Below are positions 7,796-13,331 of a DNA stretch of 13,331 bases, piece by piece. Both the position numbers and the translations under genes were made by a program. Below the pieces are notes generated by a model. The model did not search any database and was not told the origin of the DNA. It saw only the letters and a list, made by a program, of their open reading frames with translations. Origin of the DNA: Gammaproteobacteria bacterium (GTDB lineage: Bacteria > Pseudomonadota > Gammaproteobacteria > Tenderiales > Tenderiaceae); contig JALTMR010000354.1 in NCBI GenBank assembly GCA_027001525.1, positions 1-13,331 on the forward strand, given 5' to 3'. How positions within the stretch are numbered: the first letter of the stretch is position 1; every line of letters begins with the position of its first letter.

Positions 7796-7827
7796 AAAAA
7801 AAACCCCGATATCTCTACCGGGGTTTT
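7796..7827 (-). terminator. Rho-independent terminator of the cytochrome c gene
   Basis: Read on the minus strand, AAAACCCCG pairs with CGGGGTTTT around a 10-nt loop and runs into eight Us (complement of A 7796-7803). It lies about 45 bp after the cytochrome stop. Confidence 0.8.
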
Positions 7828-7831
7828 CCTG

Positions 7832-7858
7832 ACCGTGAAGTCTGTGCGACTTCACGGT
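7832..7858. repeat. Perfect 11-bp inverted repeat after the cytochrome stop
   Basis: ACCGTGAAGTC (7832-7842) and GACTTCACGGT (7848-7858) are exact complements with a 5-nt loop. The hairpin begins 14 bp after the cytochrome stop on the minus strand and directly precedes the terminator. It has no U tract, so it is more likely an mRNA 3' stabilising hairpin or a protein site than a second terminator. Confidence 0.75.
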
Positions 7859-7872
7859 AATGTCAGCCGCTA

Positions 7873-8181
7873 TTAAAGCGCTGAGAGATACCCAGCAATT
7901 GCTTTGATATCGTCATCGCTTACGCTGGCAACAGCGCCTTTCATCATGCCGGACTTGCCAGAAGTACGCTTGCCGTCACGAATCAATTTGAACTGCTCAA
8001 CAAGGTACTTTTCTTGCTGGCCAGCCAGGCGAGGACCTACGGTGCCCATACCTGTTGGACCATGGCAGCCGGCGCACTTGGAGCCGTAGATACCTTTGCC
8101 GTCGGCAGCAACAGCGCCTTGTGACATCATCATAGGAATGGCCAGAACAGCAGCGCCAACAACACCTTTTAATAACTTCAT
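7873..8181 (-). CDS. Small periplasmic class I cytochrome c (c553/c5-like)
   Basis: This is a 102-residue precursor of a monohaem electron carrier. Residues 1-25 are a signal peptide ending GAVA before ADG, giving a mature protein of about 77 residues. The haem attachment motif is CAGCH (36-40), followed by GPTGMGTVGPRLAGQ. The distal methionine ligand is M79 or M80 in SGMMKGAVASVSD, and the usual C-terminal helix follows (DDDIKAIAGYLSAL). It probably passes electrons between periplasmic dehydrogenases or the bc1 complex and a terminal oxidase, but no partner gene lies beside it. A strong GAGGGGA ribosome site precedes the ATG. The gene is a single transcription unit with its own terminator. 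Exact subfamily is uncertain. Confidence 0.92.
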   Translation of the reverse strand: MKLLKGVVGAAVLAIPMMMSQGAVAADGKGIYGSKCAGCHGPTGMGTVGPRLAGQQEKYLVEQFKLIRDGKRTSGKSGMMKGAVASVSDDDIKAIAGYLSAL

Positions 8182-8440
8182 CGATAAATCCCCTCAATTA
8201 TTAATCAAACCACACCAGGACGGTGTGAAGACCAAGAGCTTGGCTCATGTCTGAATGACAAATAAGCGCGGCCCCTCCTCAGGTCGAAGGCGATTGTGAC
8301 GCAAATTAATGGCCTTGTAAACTTGAGCCTCGCGTTAGGGTAATGTGGCCTTTCATGGTTTCTTTCTTGTCCGATGCGCTACAATGGCGCCCCTTTTGTA
8401 TTTCCAAGCAGTTCGGCTGTCGTTCAATTCAGGATCAATC
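8182..8440. promoter_or_regulatory. Divergent region between cytochrome c and ybiT
   Basis: This 259-bp gap serves two diverging genes. On the plus strand TACAAT (8380-8385) is a 5/6 -10 box, giving a start near 8392 and a 49-nt ybiT leader; no good -35 is visible. AGGA (8431-8434) is the ybiT ribosome site. On the cytochrome side a 6-bp hairpin CACACC/GGTGTG (8211-8227) lies in the likely leader. I see no clean FNR/ANR site, although the cytochrome might be expected to respond to oxygen. Confidence 0.4.
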
Positions 8441-10033
8441 ATGCTTTCCACCGCCAATATTACGATGCAGTTTGGGGCTAAGCCCTTGTTTGAAAACGTC
8501 TCAGTTAAGTTTGGTGAGGGAAATCGCTACGGTTTGATCGGTGCAAACGGTTGCGGTAAGTCCACCTTCATGAAGATTCTGGGTGGAGATCTTGAGCCCA
8601 CTTCTGGAAATATTAGTAAGGATCCTGATGAGCGCATCGGTAAATTGCGTCAGGACCAATTCGCTTTTGAAGAATTTTCTGTCATCGATACGGTCATCAT
8701 GGGGCATGCCGAGTTGTGGGCAGTGAAGCAGGAGCGTGATCGAATCTACTCGCTGGCAGAGATGAGCGAGGAGGACGGGATTAAGGTCGCCGATCTGGAG
8801 TGCCAGTTTGCCGAGATGGACGGCTACACTGCCGAATCCCGTGCCGGTGAGCTGTTGCTGGGGCTGGAGATTCCCACCGAGCAGCATTTTGGCCCCATGA
8901 GCGAGGTGGCCCCGGGTTGGAAACTGCGGGTGTTGCTGGCTCAGGCCCTGTTTGCTGACCCCGACATCATGCTGCTTGACGAGCCCACCAATAATCTCGA
9001 TATCAACACGATCCGCTGGCTGGAGACGGTGCTCAATGAGCGCAACTCCACTATGGTGATTATCTCTCACGATCGCCACTTCCTTAATAGTGTCTGCACC
9101 CACATGGCCGACCTCGACTACGGCGAGCTGCGTCTCTACCCCGGTAACTACGACGAGTACATGCTGGCATCGACCCAGGCTCGCGAGCGTCAGCTGTCGG
9201 ATAACGCCAAGAAGAAGGCGCAGATCTCCGAATTACAGCAGTTCGTGGCGCGTTTCTCTGCCAACGCCTCCAAGGCCAAGCAAGCTACTTCACGGGCCAA
9301 ACAGATCGAAAAAATTCAGCTGGATGAAATCAAACCCTCCAGCCGGGTCAATCCGTTTATCCGCTTTGAGCAGGACAAAAAACTGCACCGTCTGGCACTG
9401 GAGATTGATGGCCTGAGCAAAGGTTACGACGAGGGCCCGCTGTTCAGCGACCTGAACCTGATGCTGGAAGTGGGGGAGCGCGTCGCCATCATCGGCCCTA
9501 ACGGCATCGGTAAGTCGACGCTCCTAAAAACCCTGGTGGGTGACCTTGAGCCCGACAGTGGCACGGTGAAGTGGTCCGAAAACGCCAATGTGGGTTACTA
9601 CGCTCAAGACCATGCCAGCGACTTTGAGCAGGATGTTAAATTGTTTGACTGGATGAATGAGTGGGGCCAGTCGGGGGATGATGATCAGGCCATTCGAGGC
9701 GTGCTGGGGCGCTTGCTCTTCTCCCGTGACGAGCTGGAGAAATCCGTCAAAGTGCTTTCGGGGGGGGAGCAGGGCAGAATGTTGTTCGGCAAGCTGATGT
9801 TGCAAAAGCCGAATATCCTGGTGATGGATGAGCCGACAAATCACCTGGATATGGAGTCCATCGAATCCCTGAACATGGCGCTGGAGCAGTTTCCCGGCAC
9901 TCTTGTTTTTGTCAGCCACGACCGTGAGTTCGTCTCCTCACTGGCAACGCGGGTGATTGAGCTGACCTCCACCGGTATTGTTGATTTTATGGGCAATTAC
10001 GAAGACTACCTGCGCAGCCAGGGGGTGGAGTAG
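8441..10033 (+). CDS. ybiT: ABC-F family ATPase YbiT
   Basis: This 530-residue soluble protein has two ABC ATPase domains and no membrane segments. ABC-F proteins bind the ribosomal E site and act on stalled or initiating ribosomes. The sequence closely follows E. coli YbiT as I recall it, including length. Domain 1 has Walker [10 protein letters not shown] (34-42) and Walker B IMLLDEP (176-182), but its signature is [10 protein letters not shown] rather than LSGGQ, as in YbiT itself. A basic, helical linker (about 243-310) follows. Domain 2 has Walker [10 protein letters not shown] (352-360), signature LSGGE (439-443), Walker B ILVMDEP (459-465) and switch histidine in VSHDRE. The frame is open from 8345, but ATG 8441 has an AGGA ribosome site and gives the exact family start. 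Confidence 0.96.
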   Translation: MLSTANITMQFGAKPLFENVSVKFGEGNRYGLIGANGCGKSTFMKILGGDLEPTSGNISKDPDERIGKLRQDQFAFEEFSVIDTVIMGHAELWAVKQERDRIYSLAEMSEEDGIKVADLECQFAEMDGYTAESRAGELLLGLEIPTEQHFGPMSEVAPGWKLRVLLAQALFADPDIMLLDEPTNNLDINTIRWLETVLNERNSTMVIISHDRHFLNSVCTHMADLDYGELRLYPGNYDEYMLASTQARERQLSDNAKKKAQISELQQFVARFSANASKAKQATSRAKQIEKIQLDEIKPSSRVNPFIRFEQDKKLHRLALEIDGLSKGYDEGPLFSDLNLMLEVGERVAIIGPNGIGKSTLLKTLVGDLEPDSGTVKWSENANVGYYAQDHASDFEQDVKLFDWMNEWGQSGDDDQAIRGVLGRLLFSRDELEKSVKVLSGGEQGRMLFGKLMLQKPNILVMDEPTNHLDMESIESLNMALEQFPGTLVFVSHDREFVSSLATRVIELTSTGIVDFMGNYEDYLRSQGVE

Positions 10034-10082
10034 CCCGCCAGTGGGTTTGATTTTCGTCTGTCCAACCCCATCTAACCTGTTT

Positions 10083-10107
10083 AGGGGATCAAAGCTGATC
10101 CCTTTAC
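10083..10107 (+). terminator. Terminator-like hairpin after ybiT
   Basis: GGGATCA (10085-10091), loop AAGC and TGATCCC (10096-10102) form a perfect 7-bp stem about 50 bp after the ybiT stop. It is followed by TTTACCTT, a poor U tract. It may instead lie in the rhlE leader, only 29 bp before that start codon. Confidence 0.45.
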
Positions 10108-10131
10108 CTTCCTTATATTGAGTTCACATTT

Positions 10132-11478
10132 ATGACATTTGCTTCCCTGGGTTTATCCGATTCTCTTTTGCGCGCCGTGAGCGAGCAGGGGTATGACACG
10201 CCGTCCCCCGTCCAGCGTGAGGCGATTCCCGCCGTGCTGGCGGGGCGGGACGTGATGGCCGCGGCACAGACCGGAACGGGTAAAACCGCCGGTTTCACCC
10301 TGCCGCTGTTGCAGCAGCTATCGGGGGGGGAGCGGGCTAAATCCAACTGCATCCGTGCCCTGGTATTGACGCCAACACGAGAGCTGGCCGCGCAGGTGGC
10401 CGATGCGGTGGCGACCTATGGGCAGCACCTTTCGTTGCGTTCGGCAGTGGTGTTTGGTGGCGTCAAGATCAACCCGCAGATGCAGAAGTTGCGCGGCGGG
10501 GTCGATGTGCTGGTGGCCACGCCGGGGCGTCTGCTGGATCTTTACAATCAGAATGCCATTAAGTTTTCCCAGTTGGAGATTCTGGTGCTGGATGAGGCCG
10601 ATCGCATGCTGGACATGGGGTTTATCCGGGATATCCGCAAGATTCTCGCCCTGTTGCCCAAGCAACGCCAGAACATGCTTTTTTCAGCGACATTCTCCAA
10701 CGAGATCCGCCGCATGGCCGGCAGTATTTTGCATGACCCGGTTCAGATCGAGGTGAGCCCTCGCAACGCGGCGGCCAAGAGTGTCAAGCAGAGCGTCTTT
10801 GAGGTGGATAAAACCAGCAAGACGGCCCTGCTGAGCTTTTTGGTCGGCAGCAACAACTGGCAGCAGGTGCTGGTCTTTACCCGCACCAAACACGGTGCCA
10901 ACCGCCTGACCCAGAAGCTGGAGCGCGACGGCATCAAGGCGGCGGCGATACACGGCAACAAGAGTCAGGGGGCTCGCACAAAAGCGTTGGCCCAGTTTAA
11001 GTCGGGCGTGGTGCGGGTGTTGGTGGCGACCGATATTGCCGCGCGCGGCATCGACATCGATCAACTGCCCCACGTGGTTAATTTTGAACTGCCCAACGTG
11101 CCGGAGGATTATGTCCACCGCGTCGGTCGCACCGGGCGGGCCGGTGCCGAAGGGGAGGCGATTTCGCTGGTCAGCGCCGATGAGGCGAAGCTGCTACAGG
11201 GGATTGAAACCCTGATTCAGCAACGTCTGCCGCGCGAAACCGAGGTGGGGTTCGAGCCCAAGCACCCGGTCCCCCTGACCGAACCTCGCAAGGGTGGCCC
11301 CAGAGCGCCGAAAAAACCGAAGAAGCCAAAAATTCACCATGAAGGTCATAGCGCTGAATCCAAACATCGTGGTGCTGCAAGAGGTGGCCAGGGAGGCGCG
11401 GAACGCACGTCGAAGCCGAAACGCGCCAGGCCGCAGCAGCGCAGTGGCCAGCCTCGGCGCTCCGGCCCGGCTCGATAG
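10132..11478 (+). CDS. rhlE: DEAD-box ATP-dependent RNA helicase, RhlE-like
   Basis: This cytosolic RNA helicase is likely to act in RNA remodelling, mRNA decay or ribosome assembly. All core motifs are present in the 448 residues: Q motif (F3 to Q28), motif I AQTGTGKT (45-52), Ia PTRELAAQ (81-88), Ib TPGR (130-133), II DEAD (154-157), III SAT (185-187), IV VFTRTK (248-253), [11 protein letters not shown] (299-308) and [12 protein letters not shown] (329-338). From about 385 the tail is disordered and rich in K, R, P and G, the usual non-specific RNA-binding extension. The overall pattern (MTFASLGLS start, [16 protein letters not shown]) fits RhlE better than SrmB, DbpA or CsdA. There is no strong ribosome site before the ATG. 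The next gene starts 18 nt after the stop. Confidence 0.92.
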   Translation: MTFASLGLSDSLLRAVSEQGYDTPSPVQREAIPAVLAGRDVMAAAQTGTGKTAGFTLPLLQQLSGGERAKSNCIRALVLTPTRELAAQVADAVATYGQHLSLRSAVVFGGVKINPQMQKLRGGVDVLVATPGRLLDLYNQNAIKFSQLEILVLDEADRMLDMGFIRDIRKILALLPKQRQNMLFSATFSNEIRRMAGSILHDPVQIEVSPRNAAAKSVKQSVFEVDKTSKTALLSFLVGSNNWQQVLVFTRTKHGANRLTQKLERDGIKAAAIHGNKSQGARTKALAQFKSGVVRVLVATDIAARGIDIDQLPHVVNFELPNVPEDYVHRVGRTGRAGAEGEAISLVSADEAKLLQGIETLIQQRLPRETEVGFEPKHPVPLTEPRKGGPRAPKKPKKPKIHHEGHSAESKHRGAARGGQGGAERTSKPKRARPQQRSGQPRRSGPAR

Positions 11479-11496
11479 GCTTCAGGGGCTGAATGG

Positions 11497-12828
11497 ATGT
11501 CTGAAGATAAATTGCGCCTTCTCTTTACACTGGGTGAGGTCGCTCATGCGGCACCTTGGCCTGACTATCTCGCCTACGGTTTTACCCGTTCGGATGTTCC
11601 GTTTCTGATCGGCCTGGTGGGCGACCAGTCTCTCCATGGTGCGGATGTGGACAGCGCCGACGTCTGGGTGCCGCTGCATGCCTGGCGGGTGTTGGGGCAG
11701 CTGGGGAGTGAGGCGTGTGTTGAGCCCCTTTTGTCTCTGCTGGATGAGGGGCTGGTGGATGATGACTGGGCGCGCGACGAATTGCCCACGGTGCTGGGGA
11801 TGGTTGGCGAGGCGGCGATTGACGGGCTGGGGCGCTATTTTGCGGATGGCTCCCGTGGTGAATACAGTCGCGCCATTGCTGCCGAGGCGCTGAAAAGCGT
11901 GGTGGAGCGTTGCCCCCAAAGCCGTGCCCGGGTACTCGACATCTTCAGCGCCTACCTGGCGTCGCCAGACAACAGCGCCGCGGAGTTGAATGGCTTGTTG
12001 TTGTGCTGCCTCATCGACCTGCGCGCCGTTGAGAGCCTGGACGCCGTTCAGCAGTTGTTTGAGAGCGGCTGCGTCGATGTCTCCTACGCGGGTCAATTCG
12101 AGGAGGTGAAGCGGGCCATGACGGCACCTGCCGTGGCCAGCCATGCTGTCGACAAGAGACTGAACGAGGCGCTGGACGAGAGTTCCGGTGAGACGATTTA
12201 TGACGAAATCGACCGCTATCTGAAGATCTACCAGCGGCCGACCGCCGTGGTTAACAGCTCGGAACTGGATGGTTTTTTTGCGGCGCTGGGCTGCACGCCG
12301 GAGAAGATCGGTGCCGAGGCCTGGTTGGCGGCAATCTGGGGTGGGGTGGATTACCTGCCTCAGTGGTCGGATAAAGAGGAAGAGCAGCGCTTCGTCAGCG
12401 CGGTGTTGGTGGCCTATAACCGGGTGGTGCGTTCGCTCAATGCAGATACGTTTGCAGCGCTCTACCTGGCGCGCCCACAAGGTGCCGGCACGGCGCTGGT
12501 GGCTGACGGCTGGTGTCAGGGCTTTCTTCGCGGGGTCAATATGTGGGGGGCGTTGCCTCGTGCCGATGCGCTGTTTCTGGAGAAAAGCCTGAAGCCGATA
12601 CGTCTGTTTTCGACTCAAATTGGCCGCCAGAGCCTGGCGGCCATGTCCGCAGCGGAGGTGGCGTCGGCGCAGCGCTCGGTTGAAGCCAGTGTGCGGGCCA
12701 TGTACCAACACTGGCTGGCACCGCGAGATGTGGCGAGAACACCGGTGCTGGCTTCACCCAAAACAGGGCGCAATGACCCTTGTGGTTGTGGCAGTGGCAG
12801 GAAGTTCAAGAAATGTTGTTTACACTAA
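11497..12828 (+). CDS. HEAT-like / UPF0149-like protein with C-terminal SEC-C motif
   Basis: This is a 443-residue soluble protein. Residues about 55-155 look like HEAT-type helical repeats (VPLHAWRVLGQLG, CVEPLLSLLDEGL, ELPTVLGMVGEAAIDGLGRYF, AIAAEALKSVV). The middle (about 256-350) resembles UPF0149/YecA-YgfB: ELDGFFAALGCTPEKIGAEAWL, then a helical stretch ending WCQGFLRGVNMW. The end (424-443) is a complete SEC-C zinc motif, GRNDPCGCGSGRKFKKCC, with all four metal-binding cysteines; it is also found in SecA and YecA, where it contacts ribosomes or SecB. ATG 11497 has AGGGG eight bases upstream; the nearby ATG 11493 is in another frame. It is probably co-transcribed with rhlE. A ribosome or secretion role is inferred from SEC-C only; no enzyme motif is seen. 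Confidence 0.85.
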   Translation: MSEDKLRLLFTLGEVAHAAPWPDYLAYGFTRSDVPFLIGLVGDQSLHGADVDSADVWVPLHAWRVLGQLGSEACVEPLLSLLDEGLVDDDWARDELPTVLGMVGEAAIDGLGRYFADGSRGEYSRAIAAEALKSVVERCPQSRARVLDIFSAYLASPDNSAAELNGLLLCCLIDLRAVESLDAVQQLFESGCVDVSYAGQFEEVKRAMTAPAVASHAVDKRLNEALDESSGETIYDEIDRYLKIYQRPTAVVNSSELDGFFAALGCTPEKIGAEAWLAAIWGGVDYLPQWSDKEEEQRFVSAVLVAYNRVVRSLNADTFAALYLARPQGAGTALVADGWCQGFLRGVNMWGALPRADALFLEKSLKPIRLFSTQIGRQSLAAMSAAEVASAQRSVEASVRAMYQHWLAPRDVARTPVLASPKTGRNDPCGCGSGRKFKKCCLH

Positions 12829-12845
12829 ATGAAAGGGAGAGAGCG

Positions 12846-13223
12846 ATGTTTAACGTAATCAGGGGTGCTGCACTGGCTGTGGCGATGGTAGCGCTGCCGG
12901 GGGCTGCGCTGGCCGGTGATAACCACGCCACCAAAACGGTGGCCGAAATACATTCTCAAAAAGCCGAGCTGTCAGGCAAGCGCGTCCACCTTCAGGGCAA
13001 GGTGGTGAAGGTGAATAACGGTATTATGGGGAAGAACTTTCTTCACATTCAGGATGGTTCAGGCTCCGCCGCTCAGGGTGATAACGACATCACCGTGACG
13101 ACCCAGCAGACGGCTAATGTCGGTGATGAGCTGAGTATCGATGCGCTGGTGACGGTGAATCGCGACTTTGGCTATGGCTATAAATACGCCTTGATTCTGG
13201 AAGAGGCCAAGCTGACCCGGTAG
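12846..13223 (+). CDS. Small secreted OB-fold-like protein
   Basis: This protein has 125 residues. Residues 1-23 are a signal peptide ending GAALA before GDNHATKT, so the mature protein of about 102 residues is exported. The mature part reads as an OB-fold: GKRVHLQGKVVKVNNGIMGKNFLHIQDGSG, then NDITVTTQQTANVGDELSIDALVTVNRDFGYGYKYALILEEAKL, alternating strands like nucleic-acid-binding tRNA-anti domains. Periplasmic copies of this fold occur in many proteobacteria, and their ligand is unknown to me. The frame is open from 12780, but ATG 12846 gives the signal peptide and has GGGAG upstream. The gene follows the SEC-C gene by 17 nt and closes the operon before a large terminator-containing inverted repeat. 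Confidence 0.82.
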   Translation: MFNVIRGAALAVAMVALPGAALAGDNHATKTVAEIHSQKAELSGKRVHLQGKVVKVNNGIMGKNFLHIQDGSGSAAQGDNDITVTTQQTANVGDELSIDALVTVNRDFGYGYKYALILEEAKLTR

Positions 13224-13240
13224 CTGTTGCCCAAGGGCCG

Positions 13241-13331
13241 TCTCACAGGCTCACAGGGATAAAAAAGCCCCGCTCCTGCGCTGGCCGGCGATTCAGGAGT
13301 GGGGCTTTTTTATCCCTGTGAGCCTGTGAGA
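13241..13331. repeat. 38-bp near-perfect inverted repeat with 15-nt loop
   Basis: The left arm 13241-13278 and right arm 13294-13331 are complementary at 37 of 38 positions. The one mismatch (G13272 against T13300) still forms a G-U pair in RNA. The outer part of each arm holds two adjacent copies of CTCACAGG (13242-13249 and 13250-13257, mirrored on the right). The right arm ends on the last base of the window, so the repeat may continue beyond it. Confidence 0.9.
13267..13311 (+). terminator. Rho-independent terminator inside the inverted repeat
   Basis: GCCCCGCTCCTG (13267-13278) pairs with CAGGAGTGGGGC (13294-13305), followed by six Ts. Six As precede the stem, so it can terminate in both directions. 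It lies 43 bp after the OB-fold gene stop and ends the rhlE operon; a converging gene probably lies just outside the window. Confidence 0.85.

Larger units (their letters stand above)
7362..7872. other. 511-bp AT-rich intergenic interval with hairpins
   Basis: No convincing protein gene lies here. The part from about 7384 to 7690 is clearly richer in A and T than the flanking genes. In order it holds a hairpin after nadC, a possible promoter, a stretch with paired segments and A-rich loops that may be a small RNA, a bidirectional terminator, about 80 bp without visible structure (7718-7795), the cytochrome terminator, and a perfect hairpin next to the cytochrome stop. A 16-codon ORF (7542-7592) starts 13 nt after an AAGGAG, too far for a normal start. 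The longer frames here give unlikely proteins. Confidence 0.7.

Noticed and set aside
8199..8215. TTGATTAATAATTGA (minus strand) as an FNR/ANR site for cytochrome c.
   Set aside because: The first half TTGAT fits, but the second half is AATTG instead of ATCAA.
11482..12711. Long 409-codon minus-strand frame opposite the SEC-C protein gene.
   Set aside because: It is the antisense shadow of a GC-rich gene; the plus-strand product has an intact SEC-C motif and a good ribosome site, while the antisense product looks like nothing known.

Overview
The window reads as ordinary, densely packed chromosomal DNA from a gammaproteobacterium. Evidence for this is the YbiT, RhlE, Hda, NadC and PurMN protein sequences, moderately GC-rich coding DNA, many 4-nt ATGA gene overlaps, and the linkage of purMN with a DUF2066 gene and hda (familiar from Pseudomonas). 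A small class I cytochrome c points to a respiring organism. I see no phage, transposase, CRISPR array, rRNA or tRNA.

Layout. (1) Positions 1-214 hold the end of dcd (dCTP deaminase), plus strand. (2) Positions 256-2707 hold a minus-strand purine operon purM-purN plus a secreted DUF3108 protein. (3) Diverging from purM across about 276 bp is a compact plus-strand operon, 2984-7361: exported DUF2066 protein, CDP-alcohol phosphatidyltransferase, AI-2E/PerM-type membrane protein, hda, nadC. Neighbours overlap or nearly touch, so co-transcription is likely. (4) Positions 7362-7872 form a 511-bp, locally AT-rich interval without a convincing protein gene. It is rich in inverted repeats and bounded by terminator-like hairpins. 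Its middle looks like a free-standing small RNA gene (about 7503-7717), which is inference. (5) A minus-strand periplasmic cytochrome c follows (7873-8181), with two hairpins just after its stop. (6) On the plus strand come ybiT (ABC-F ATPase, 8441-10033), then rhlE (DEAD-box helicase), a HEAT-like/UPF0149-like/SEC-C protein, and a small secreted OB-fold-like protein (10132-13223). (7) The window ends in a 38-bp, almost perfect inverted repeat (13241-13331) that contains a terminator and reaches the last base.

How the genes work together. purM and purN encode two steps of IMP synthesis, nadC makes NAD precursor, and dcd feeds dTTP synthesis, so nucleotide and cofactor metabolism dominate the left half. 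In the central operon, hda turns off DnaA while the phosphatidyltransferase probably makes acidic phospholipid, which is known to recharge DnaA. That pairing is suggestive but unproven. The right half is translation and RNA related: an ABC-F protein, an RNA helicase, and a SEC-C protein of the kind associated with SecA or ribosomes.

I did not find a clear new multi-gene system. The items most worth a second look are the candidate small RNA, the long terminal inverted repeat, and the helicase/SEC-C gene pair.
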